From the NCBI RefSeq assembly GCF_030253575.1, contig NC_080568.1, forward strand, positions 26,601,501 through 26,665,500: DNA of 64,000 bases, written 5' to 3'. How positions within the stretch are numbered: position 1 is the first letter of the stretch; each line of letters begins with the position of its first letter. The notes under the pieces were generated by a model that saw nothing but the letters and a program-made list of their open reading frames with translations, was not told where the DNA came from and ran no database searches. Below are positions 48,681 to 60,100 of the stretch, one piece after another. Position numbers and translations under genes: made by a program. This DNA is from Rhododendron vialii. Lineage: Eukaryota; Streptophyta; Magnoliopsida; Ericales; Ericaceae.

Positions 48681-49900
48681 CTCAATGCACAACATCAACC
48701 CGAAGTCCCTATATGGAGTACATGTGAACCAGTTTAATGGCATTAAAGAATTCTTGCATTCTATTTTCCTAGCTCTAGACCAACAATTATTATTTTTCAA
48801 ATCAAGTGCGTATTTATATTTGATTGACTTGAATTTTAACGAATCAACTCATGTACAATAACCATACAATTCCAATTGTCGAAGTTAAACCTACAACATG
48901 TCTCATTAAATGTGGTAAACCTGTAACATGCCTCATACGGTTCTAAACGTACGATTTGAACCGTTTAGTAAAATAGTTATCCCACAAAAATTTGTTAAAA
49001 ACTTTGGTTTATTGAATCCATATTAAGTTTCAAAAGTACTTATTATTACGTGTAATAATGAATTATAATTAGCGGTTTTATGCTTGCACTAGAAGAATAA
49101 TCCTCGTGCAAGTTATAATAATTTATTTATCTAGGCAATCAAAATGTTAGTCTCGTTAAATTAAGGAAGACAACATCACCTTCAACATATTTACAACATT
49201 CGTGAGGCATTTCCGCCACATTAAATGGAATGATGATCTCCGTTCGGCCATTCGGATCCGGTACCAATTAATGAAACCACCACTAATTACAATTGGTTCA
49301 ACTGGTCAATACATAGTTATCTCATATATATATGAGTAATGTTCGATTTCCGTAAGCACTAATTCTCTTTTTCAAGTCCCTTGAGATAAATTAAATTAGA
49401 ATTAACGAATGAAAAAAAGAATATACAACTGGTTCAACTGGTCAATACACAGTTATACCTGACAGACTTATCTTCATTGGTAATTTTTTGTTTTTTTGAT
49501 CACTTATCTTCATTGGTAACTCTACCCTTTCAAGGGATGGCTCCAGACTCCAGTGGCAATATATCCTTACATCTTGATTCGAAACTTGACAATCTTTTGA
49601 GGCCAAGCTGCGAGACAGAAATTGCTTGTGAGTCTCCAAGTATTGGCGTGGATAGTCTAGTTGTAGGGCTGCAAACGAATTGAGCTGCTCGCAAATAGCT
49701 CATGGCTCAGGTCATTCATTAAATAAACTGAGCTCAACACTCAAAAGCTCGGCTCGTTTGTATAAGCTCGGCTTGTCTAAAAAGTTCAGAACGAGCCGAG
49801 CTCGAGTTTTAGGCTCATTTAATAAAGAACCGAGCTTGAACACGACGAAGCTCGGCTGGGTTAAAAAAAAAAACCTCTGCCATTTCATATTCTCATCAGT
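48681..49900. other. Intergenic spacer
   Basis: AT-rich sequence with no supported gene. Around 49700-49860 there are repeated GAGCTCGGCTCG and GCCGAGCTCG words, a mini-repeat seen in many dispersed plant elements. The last 10 bases (TCTCATCAGT, 49891-49900) are the left target duplication of the next element. Confidence 0.45.
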
Positions 49901-50490
49901 GAGAAACTTTTAGGTATACTAGGGATACCAAGCCCTATGGTATTCCTTCCGGTCCGTTTTTTATTTTTCGGCCATGTTCCGATCACATTTAGATGATCGG
50001 CTCCGTTAATTTTGTAGAGCTCGGCGAGGACCTCAATCTTTCAAAATCTTGTGATCATCGGACTTTATTTGATACATGATCGGCACACGTGAAAATTGCA
50101 AAAAAACTTATGCTATGTTTGGATTGGTATTTGAATTTTTTTTTTGAAAACTAATAGGGGTAATAAGTGGAGAAAGAAATGTTGAAAGTAGGGGAAATTT
50201 TTTGAAAAATTCTTTTTGAATTGTATAGAGGACAAGACATAAATCTGGGTTCTGATTCAGTGTGTTTTTTGACTCAGTTTTAGTTTTTTATTTTATTTTC
50301 AAGTGTGCCGATCACGTATCAAATAAAGTCCGATGAACACAATTTTTGGAATGATTATGGTCCTCACCAAACTCGACAAAATGAACGGAACCGATCATTC
50401 AAATGTGATCAGAAAATGGCCGAAAAAGGGGAAACGAACCGAAAGAAATACCATGGGGCTTGGTATCCCGGTGTACCTAAAAGTTTCTCC
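49901..50490. mobile_element. Mutator-like hairpin MITE, family 3 copy 2
   Basis: A 590 bp element starts GAGAAACTTTTAGGTATAC and ends GTACCTAAAAGTTTCTCC. It is flanked by perfect 10 bp repeats TCTCATCAGT (49891-49900 and 50491-50500). It shares order and sequence blocks (GATCGGCTCCGTT, GTGTGTTTTTTGAC, AATGAACGGA) with the element at 29994-30456 and is longer because of a nested insertion near 50108-50243. Its right end lies about 20 bases from the putative AAE17 TATA box. Confidence 0.88.
50108..50243. repeat. Short repeat nested inside the family 3 MITE
   Basis: Compared with copy 1 at 29994-30456, about 130 extra bases interrupt the left arm here. They contain TGTTTGGATTGG, a T-run, TGAAAAC, a GA-rich middle and TTTTTGAAAAATTCTTTTTG. 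The same block order forms the repeat at 27766-27910. The boundaries are approximate. Confidence 0.7.
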
Positions 50491-50522
50491 TCTCATCAGT
50501 CACTGAGTCACTCTCACATGTC

Positions 50523-50530
50523 TATATATA
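50523..50530 (+). promoter_or_regulatory. Putative TATA box of AAE17
   Basis: TATATATA lies 78-85 bases before the AAE17 start codon, a normal plant TATA-to-ATG distance. A short unannotated leader (50531-50607) follows it. This is position and motif evidence only. Confidence 0.45.
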
Positions 50531-50607
50531 TGATATATCCACACCCCAATCAAATATTTTGATCCAACCCATCCAATCACAGTCCCGCGAAATAAAGAGA
50601 AGAAGTG

Positions 50608-53600
50608 ATGTCTTACAAGTCTCTGGACGCCATCTCCTCCGCCGACATCGCAGCCCTCGGACTACCTTCCGAAGTTGCAGACCAATTTCACCAGAGTCTC
50701 TCCGAAATCGTCCGGAATTACGGCCCTGCCACTCCGGAGACATGGCGACAGATCTCCAAACAACTCCTTACGCCGGAATTACCGTTCTCTCTTCATCGGA
50801 TGATGTACTACGGCTGCTACCGAGAGTTCGGACCCGACCCTCCCGCCTGGATACCCGACCCGTAAGAACCGCTCCTTGACATCTTACTTTGTATCTTAAA
50901 AGCCTCTGTTTGGTTGTCAAGCGAATTCGGTTATGTAGAAATGAAGGAAAAAATCAAACTTTCTTCAATTTATGGACGTTTAATTACCAAGAAAGTTGTG
51001 ACGTGCGCAACCAGTCCCGGTCTTGATGATTGAGTTGCCCAAACCCCACCCAAGCGTGGTTGAGCACTTAAGTCATAAAAAATAAAATGAGATACAAGTC
51101 TTAAAAACGAAAAAAAAAAGCCTAAGGTTACATTGTACTTTTAACTTGAATTATATTGAATTTATAAATTTTATTGTTGGGTTTACAGGAAAATGTTTTT
51201 TTATTGCCCCATGGTGGGGTTTCCAAGCCGGGGGCTTGTGGGGCATATTCCTGGCCGACTCTGGGCCGGCTCTGCGCACAACATTTTATCTTCCCTTCCA
51301 GTAAATACTTTCCTGCGAAATTCTGTTAATGGAACAAACACATACAAATAATTCCATTTTCCTTTACTCCACCCTACTCAACTTTGACCGAGAACACCAT
51401 TCCACGCTACATTCTTGACAAATGAATAGAAGCTTAAGTATCAACGAAAGGAGATGAGAATGTCTGGTAAACTGAGCTAGGTGATCTGGTCACAGTTATC
51501 GGGAAACAGACAGATCCTAATATTTGTTAGAGCAAAAATGCTAGGCACAGGTCGAGTGGATGTAACTTGGACGTATTCCTAGCATTGCTCTTGCCATAAA
51601 AAAAAATTAAAAAATTAAGTTTTCAGTAGAAACTAAAACATGTCTTAGAAAGGGAACTAAGCAAGTTTTATTAAGTGGAAATATTGTATAATTTTTACCG
51701 GAAAATGCTAGGACTATAGGGGACATGCATCCTTTTTCGCCATTTTGCTTTCGCTAGGACTTGTTATCTTAGTAGTTGCATTTAACAAACTCATCCTTTC
51801 TTATAACTGAATCCCATCTCTGTAATTAACTCTCCCTTCCCCTTAGAAGCGAGAACACAGTTTGGCATACGTGTTTATGTCTGGGTCACATAATGAGAGA
51901 ACAACACTTAGATAATTCTGTTTATTGGACTTCGGTGGGGATGCTTTTTATGCAATTGTTATAGGTTAGACGAGTAGTATATCAAAATACATGTGCAAGA
52001 TTAAGGAGAAATATTTATAGTCTTTGACTATTGTATTTGTAATGTTTGCATTTTATTTATGCTGTTATTTCAGGCAACTAATTGGTTCTATGTACTATTG
52101 TCCTTATATATGGTAGGGAAAGAATGGCCTCAACCAATGTTGGGAAGCTGTTAGAGAGACGCGGGAAAGAGTTCCTGGGTCCAAGATATAAGGATCCCAT
52201 ATCAAGCTTCCTTGAATTTCAGGAATTTTCAGTCTCAAACCCTGAGGTATTATTAGAGTTTTTAAAAGATTCGGTCACTCCCCTATGAATCAGCAAAAAG
52301 ATGTTCTTTATTTTGTTCCCTTGTTAGGCTTATTGGAGATCCATATTGGACGAAATGAGTGTGTCATTTTCGGTGCCTCCACAATCTATTTTACGGGAGG
52401 ACTCATCGCATCCCGGAGGTCAATGGCTACCTCGTGCACATCTGAATCCAGCAAGGAATTGCTTGAGTTTGAATGGAAATAGGACTTTGGATGATGTAAT
52501 GATTGTATGGCGTGATGAAGGAGAAGATAAATTGCCTCTTAAGAAGATGACTCTTGATGAACTGCGCACAGAGGTTTGGTATGATTCTTTTATGCATAAG
52601 CCATACTGTTGTCAAACTGTCATTTTCAATTACTGATTAACTGGGAGTAATTTAAGTCAAAGGTTATGTATTCTAGCAGGGTAGCAGGTTTAATCTTGTA
52701 ACTTGTTTATGTGGTACTTTTATCACATGTAGTGATTACTCTGTGATTAGCAACTATTCACTTTCCACGAAGCAATGCGGTTAGGGAGATGGATGCAAAC
52801 TTGTTTCCTTGATAACTGCCTATAATCTCAGGATAAGACTGTAGCATGATGACAACTCTGCTATTTATGGCTGTTGATTCCATATGTGGTTGGATCTACT
52901 TTTTGTTCCTTTGAGGCCCTATTTTTTTCCAGTACATTGTATGTGCATACTTTCTTGCAGTGGTACTGTTTTTCAATGAAAACATGCTTACCCGACCATA
53001 TTCCTCGGGGCCTTCAAGTTAATTGTTAGCCTTAACAATATTTTGCAATAAGTTGGTACTAGGAGTGTTGTGCTAACATCTGAATGATGTTCCATTGGTA
53101 CCGGGTGATCTTGGTGCATTGCTAATGGGTGTTTGTGGTTCTTTAACAATTGTTATTTGTGTTGTTACCTCTTAAGAACCTAACATTTACATGTTTGAAT
53201 TTGATATTGTACTCATATAATTTCCAAAAAATAAAAAGGAAATAATAAAGCAGTTGGTGTTTATACCTTACAAATAAGCAGCGGTCTTCTCTAGTTACAT
53301 CAATATTGATCATGTGTGGCATCTTGGTGTTAGATTTCTTGGAGGGTTCCAATCTAAAACCAATTGGCTATAAGTGGAGTAACCTCTAGAATTTATTAAC
53401 CAAGCTTGGGTGACTTAGAGGAGCGATGTGGGACAAGTCTAACACTCCCCCTCATGTGCCGCCCGGATGCACGTGGAGGTGACAGACCAGGAGCTGACTG
53501 ACTGACTCGGCCGACCGAGATGACAGAGACTTTCCCATGCGAGGTGAGGTCACCCATGACCTAGCTTTGATACCATGTTAGATTTCTTGGAGGGTTCCAA

Positions 53601-53870
53601 CCTAAAATCAATTGGTTATAGGTGGAGTAACCTCTAGAATTTATTAACCAAGCTTGGGTGACTTAGAGGAGCGATGTGGGACAAGTCTAACACTTGGTTA
53701 ATACCGATAGTGCTGAAGGGTTAATTAAAAAATTGTGGTAGGTAAATCATGTGATATTGCAAGTGGAATGGTTGCCACCATAGACTAAACATGCATTTGA
53801 TGGAGTTCAAACCTCATTAACTTCAACTAACACCACTGACTTTTGCCGAGCGAAAAAAGAAGCAGCATGT

Positions 53871-53936
<66 letters not shown>

Positions 53937-55414
53937 GTTGGTACTACTGTATGCACTTTTGGGTTCGCTTGTGATAGAGGCCACCCCTATTTATCGTCGT
54001 TGATAGTTGAGCGTGAAGTGGTGAGAAGCATTTATAACATGCTATGTAGAATGAAATCACAGGCAGGTGCTTTCCTGCATATAGAAACATTTGTGCAGTT
54101 CATCTGCTGCTATGTTGGATTAAAGCAGAGCTTCATCATAACCAAAGTTGCTCTTAACAGCCAATTCAACGTATGGTTTCTTTAAATGGCAGACTGTGCC
54201 ATGGCTATTAGTACATGCAGTATACAATGCTATGTTTTCGTAGCAAGTGGTCTTGACTTCAACCCCCATTAGTGTTATGACCTGTTTGCGATCCCGTGGA
54301 CCAACCCAAATCATTATTAGGAGGGTATTTTTTACCTGATTTGCTATGGAGGGTATTGGGGCTCTAGGATTTTATCTCACGATGAGATTCCTCCCTTGTT
54401 TTCTGTTCTCATGTTTCATAGTCTATCCTAACGGTTTCTTTGGTGAGTCAAAGCATGCACACATGTATCATTTATGATTGGTGAGAAGCATTTAGTTTTC
54501 ATGATGTTTTCTGTTCTCTTCTTGTAGACCGTTGCCAACTCTTTTTTATTTTTTGTTTATCGAATCCTGCTAAATTGTCTTTGTAGGTTAGTTGCATATG
54601 CGCTTGAATCAATTGGATTGGACAAAGGATCTGCAATTGCCATAGATATGCCAATGGATGTGAATTCTGTGGTGATCTACCTTGCTATTGTTCTGGCAGG
54701 CTATGTAGTAGTATCCATTGCTGATAGCTTTGCTCCTAATGAAATTGCTGCCAGGCTCAGAATATCAAAGGCAAAAGCAATCTTTACCCAGGTAATTCTC
54801 TCCGGATTGCAGGGCATTCAAGATTAGACTCATAATGCTTTTTAGGAGTTACATCTGTGCTTTCAGTTTCCAGCATACGTCAGAAAGGAGGTTTAGAAGT
54901 ATCATGGAGCCTTATTCACGTGTACTGTTTACTGGATCATTCTTAGATTCATCTATCTCAGCCTATATTGCGCTAGGTCTTGTCACTCTCACCAACTAAG
55001 GTTTGGCTACATATGGAAGAGGGTTCTGATAGGCCGAGCAAAAAAAAGAAGAGGGTTCTGATGGGTGGACTCTTGTGTGAAACTCTAATCACAGCTTAGG
55101 GAGGCTTTGGGCAAGAATCAGTTGGGTTCAGAGTATAATTTATTCTCTTGCATTTGTGCTTTATATGCACCTTCTGTATATATATCAACATACAAGTGGA
55201 GGTCACACATAAAGGGTAGTGTTAGAGTTTGTCCCATGTAGGTATAATAACACCTCCCAAGTTAGTTTATGCGAGTTGGTACACCTCCCAAGTTGGTGAA
55301 TGAGCTCAAGAGTCTGCTTATGCATGTGTAAGTTTGTTTGGGTATGTTGTTCATCAAGTATCTGAGAATTATCGGTCAGATTACCGAAGGTTGCTGGGCA
55401 GGAGCTGAGGCTAC

Positions 55415-55466
<52 letters not shown>

Positions 55467-55549
55467 AGATTCTGGTTATGGATGATCATAGCTTCTACGT
55501 TGGCAAGATTGTACGGAGACAAAATGGATGGAGGCACAAGATTTGTATT

Positions 55550-55628
<79 letters not shown>

Positions 55629-57106
55629 CTGGATATGTCTATCATAGCTTCTAGGTTGGCAAGATTGTACGGAGACAAAACGGATGGAGGCACAAGATTT
55701 GTATTTGGAAGCTTCCTACTGGTATTGGTTGCAGCTTACCCTAGTCCTTTAACTGTGCTATAGTGTTTGGAAGCTCAGTCCTGCGACTAGTCTATGCTAA
55801 ATGTTATTGTACTTATTCCTTGTACTTGCTCTGAAATGGTTATCAAGTTATGTTAGATGCCTGGTTTCATAAGTTATTTGTGAAACTAGCTTCAAAGTTA
55901 TTTGCATCCAGTCCACTGTATATCCGTCAATTTTCAAATTACATTCTTCCTAGGTGGATGTATGCCTTTATTTCCACTTTGGGTAATATGTTCATTGTCA
56001 AACTTTTCTTCCTCAGGATTTCATTGTTCGTGGTGACAAAAGCATACCCTTGTACAGGTAAGCTTTGTGTTACTCTTTAGCTGAATGGTGGTTTCCTTCT
56101 CTTCTGTCTATTGTGACTATTTCTCACATATAGGTTCAAATCTGCAGTAGAGTTATTGATGCACAGCCACCCGTTGCTATTGTTATTCCAAGTAGGAGCT
56201 CCAGCTTTGACACAAAATTGCGTGATGGTGACATTTCTTGGCATGATTTTCTAGCAAAAGTCAAACATTTCAGGCAAGAACTCGTATTATATGTTGTATG
56301 TTACCTTTTAATCTTTGTTGGTGACTTCTGCATGGCTTTGACATTTATGAGTTAGATTCTAATTATATGTAGCATTTTGGCTAGGACATGTAGCTGATAA
56401 CTTTCTCATCTATCAAATTTTGAGACTTTAAGATTCTAAGACATGGACGGTAAAATTGGTTTGGTACGAGATATTTTCCGGAGTGTTATCTCTTGCCTCC
56501 CTCAAATGGCCGGTATATGGTTGAAGACTCTGATAGGACGGGTGTATTATAGTCTTGCTCATTAAATAAGTAGTACATATATTGCAGGTAATAAAACTAA
56601 GCGGAACTTGTGTTCTTGGAGCTAATTCCATTCAAAAACTTTTGGAAGCAAGAATACCATTGTGTGGCGCCCATGTTTACATCATGGTAATTATGAACAT
56701 GCTGGTTGGGGAGCATGCAAGTGTGGGACATCTTAAAGCTACAATTAACTCCTTTGGTTTAACATTTTGTCATTTTGAGATACTCATGATGTAAAAGAGT
56801 TTGTTAGCAGCCTCTCCAGTTTTATAAAATTTGTCGCCATTTAAGGTCTAATGGTGTTGCCAAAATTTGCAGACATGTTGAATTTGTTGCAGTTGAACAG
56901 CCTGTCGATGCATTCACAAATATCCTTTTCTCTTCGGGAACTACAGGTAATGTAAAGTTTGAGGGTTGTGATTTGTGTGTATTTACTTAGTATCATTTCC
57001 ATCTGTGAAATCTCTACCGTTGGCTTCTTCCAATATCAGCCGTTGGAAACCTCTAACCCTACTTTACACCTAGTAACTGATACGCAGCCTTCATACATCT
57101 GTGAAA

Positions 57107-57139
<33 letters not shown>

Positions 57140-60100
57140 GTTTTCCTCTCTACACCATGAACTCATCTAAGTATCTCACTGCCAAAACCAAACTGAAGAT
57201 TGATCGACTCCATATCTGAGGATAGATCGACTCCATCTCTCTCTTGCATGCTGTTGAAGATCGATCATCGAGGTCGAGTTCAGGATTTGTATGTATTTTA
57301 ACCTTTAAACAAAGAGAAAGATGATTCCATCTGCCACTTTCTATTACATGCAGGGAATCTCTAGTAATGAGCTTTTACATGATCACTAACAAACTCAAAC
57401 AAAAAAAAAGAAAATAAAGACTCAACCAGACATTTTACCTTTCATCAACAGGGTTGTTGTAGCTAGTTTCATGGCACTGCAAAGACTGAATCATCACATG
57501 TAGAGTTGGCAGTGGCAGTAAGTTGAAAAACCTAATTAGATTAAATTATGGTGTAGGGGAACCAAAGGCTATACCGTGGACCCTTGCAACACCTTTGAAA
57601 GCTGCTGCAGATGGTTGGTGCCACATGGATATCCGCAAAGGTGATATTGTTGCTTGGCCAACTAATCTGGGATGGATGATGGGTCCTTGGTTAGTTTATG
57701 CCTCACTCTTGAATGGGGCATCCATGGCTTTATATAATGGCTCTCCCCTTGGTTCTGGCTTCGCAAAATTTGTACAGGTAGTAACCTGTTCTCACTACTG
57801 ATAATCTGCCTTTGGTTTTTTTTTTTGTTTTTGGGTATCGCGTTATACACATGGTTACGAAGTAATTATGTACCCCCAAGAGTTATAGTTTTCTACAATT
57901 ATTGATGCAAAGATCACCTAGTGTAAACTACTTTCACAAGAATAGTTCATTAGTTTCATGTATATCTTTTCATTATAAGGCAAGAGGAGCCATAAAGTTT
58001 ACTTGGATGGCAATGTTTTGTCGGTGTCGGTTTATTAAATTTGTGATGAACTTAACTCTTCTATAGCGATTGTTGACAGCCCCAGACAGACCCTCCATAT
58101 GCATCCATAATCAACTCTAACAACCCCCACACCCCCGCTCTCTCTCTGTGGCCTGAATATACGAACACCATAATTACAAAGACCCTGCTACAACATTCCT
58201 TTTTTAAAGTCAAGACCACACCAATGTTCATTGTCCCCATTATAGGCTTCACCCTTCTTTATCCCTCTTAAGAACCTAAATTTACAATGTGTTGACCTTT
58301 TACAACCATCATTCATTGTTTGTTACTGCTCTCCTGGTATTAGGCCTTGTGCATTAGTGTTTTTACGCACTCATCCTTGAATGAAACTTCCTGGCAAATC
58401 ATTGGTTCAACCCTAAGGATGGTGGCAATGAGGAATTTCAGTTTGTAATGTTTTACTATGTGAATCAAAGAAGGGAAATGCTGACAATTAAGGGCTATGT
58501 GAGAAGAAGATATGTACTGCATTATTCATGTATTGCGGTATATTGAGAAGTTTTTTGAGGAATGAATTTGAAGGGGAATGGTTGCTTGGAGCAGTTATCC
58601 ATCCAATGCCCATGAACGAACATCTGTGAAATATGTATATAAGTCACCCACTAATTGTCTATGCATTAAGTTCATAAAAGTGTTGCTAATTTACACTGGC
58701 AGTTTTTTTAATATAAAATACTACATATTTGCGTTTTCTCGATGAGTGATATGCCCGGACATATTTGCTGCCTCCATGTCTTAACTATGGTTGTTCAGCC
58801 TTCGTATCTTTTACTAGAAGTGCTTGGTTCAGTCACCCACTCAGAAGTGCTTGTTTATGCTACGGGCCTGAGGTCCATCATCAGCTAATTTTATGGATCT
58901 CTGGCACTGTTGCCATGACTTTAAGGGGGCGTTCGAACTTTTTATAGCCAGATTTTCATGGACAGCCTGACAGGACAAGTGTTACAAGATATTAAGTTAG
59001 AAATTACAGGATGGTCATAGGGATCTTGAAGACAGGGTCGAGCACATTATTATCAGATTGAGGCGACATCCTTAACTTTAATCAACCTTTTCCTGTTCAA
59101 TGGGTAAGCCCCTTCCATATAACAGCATTGTGCTGCAGGATGTATAAAACTTTGCAGTTTCGTGTCCCAATCAGATAATCAGAGTTTGCTGTGTCATCCA
59201 GTCAACTTTTAATTTGTTTTCTTGACATGGTAAATGTTGAAGCCGGAGAACCTCTCATGTGCTTTTCTAGATCAAGACCCAATTCTGTTACTGTTGCGGG
59301 CTTATTTGGATAAAAAGTTGGTACGTTGTGTAGATAATGCATCTTACAAATGGAAAGAGGTAAAAATTAGGACGGTGAACCTTAGTTAGTTAGTTAGAGA
59401 GAGAGAGAGAGAGTACATTTCTACGGTGTGGTTTTTTTTTTTTTGGAAACTTTTGAGACTTCTCTTTGGTGTCTTATATATTTTAACTTTTCAACTTGGC
59501 AGGATGCTAAAATAACAATGCTTGGTGTTATTCCAAGCCTTGTAAGGACATGGAAAACTGCAAATTGTACGGATAGCTATGATTGGTCTGCAATCCGGTG
59601 AGTGAAAGTTTTGGTATTACTCTTTACCTGGTTTATTCTTCCTACAGCAGTCAAATATCTTTACATACTCCCTCCCTCCCTCCCTTTAGGTTAGTCCATT
59701 TTTCCATTAATGGGTGTCGCATAAAAAATTTCCATTTTGACAAGCCAATTAGCTAAATTTGATAGATTTTCTGTTTTGTTATTTCTCTTTTGAATTAAAG
59801 TAATAGCTCCTTAAATAGTTTAATTCCCTGGAAAGACAATGGATAAACGTAATGTTTTTATAGGGTAATGATTGTATCCTTGCATAGTTTGGTTACAGAA
59901 GAGGGATAAAAGAAGAACACAAATATGGTGTGTTTTGCATGTGTGGCTGAGTTGGCCAGGGTCTTAGAGGGACAAAGGGAGTATATAAACAAAGTGAGCA
60001 AGTGTGGCCGGGTTTTCCCGGTCTGCATGCTCCTTGTATACTGACTCGCTGAGATTAATGTCACAACATGTGAGCTCTAAATAAATTTTATGCTAGTATG

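Noticed and set aside
48499..48861. 120-codon frame at 48.5-48.9 kb
   Set aside because: It reads through the two arms of a hairpin repeat, so its two halves mirror each other in the antisense frame. There is no protein signal.
51001..51290. Possible hAT remnant in AAE17 intron 1
   Set aside because: GC-rich ends (CCAGTCCCGG and GGGCCGGCTCTG) are suggestive, but the inverted repeats are poor and no 8 bp duplication is visible.
55338..55763. Long frames across the (GA)n tracts, both strands
   Set aside because: They encode Arg-Glu or Ser-Leu repeats forced by the dinucleotide sequence and lie wholly within an AAE17 intron.
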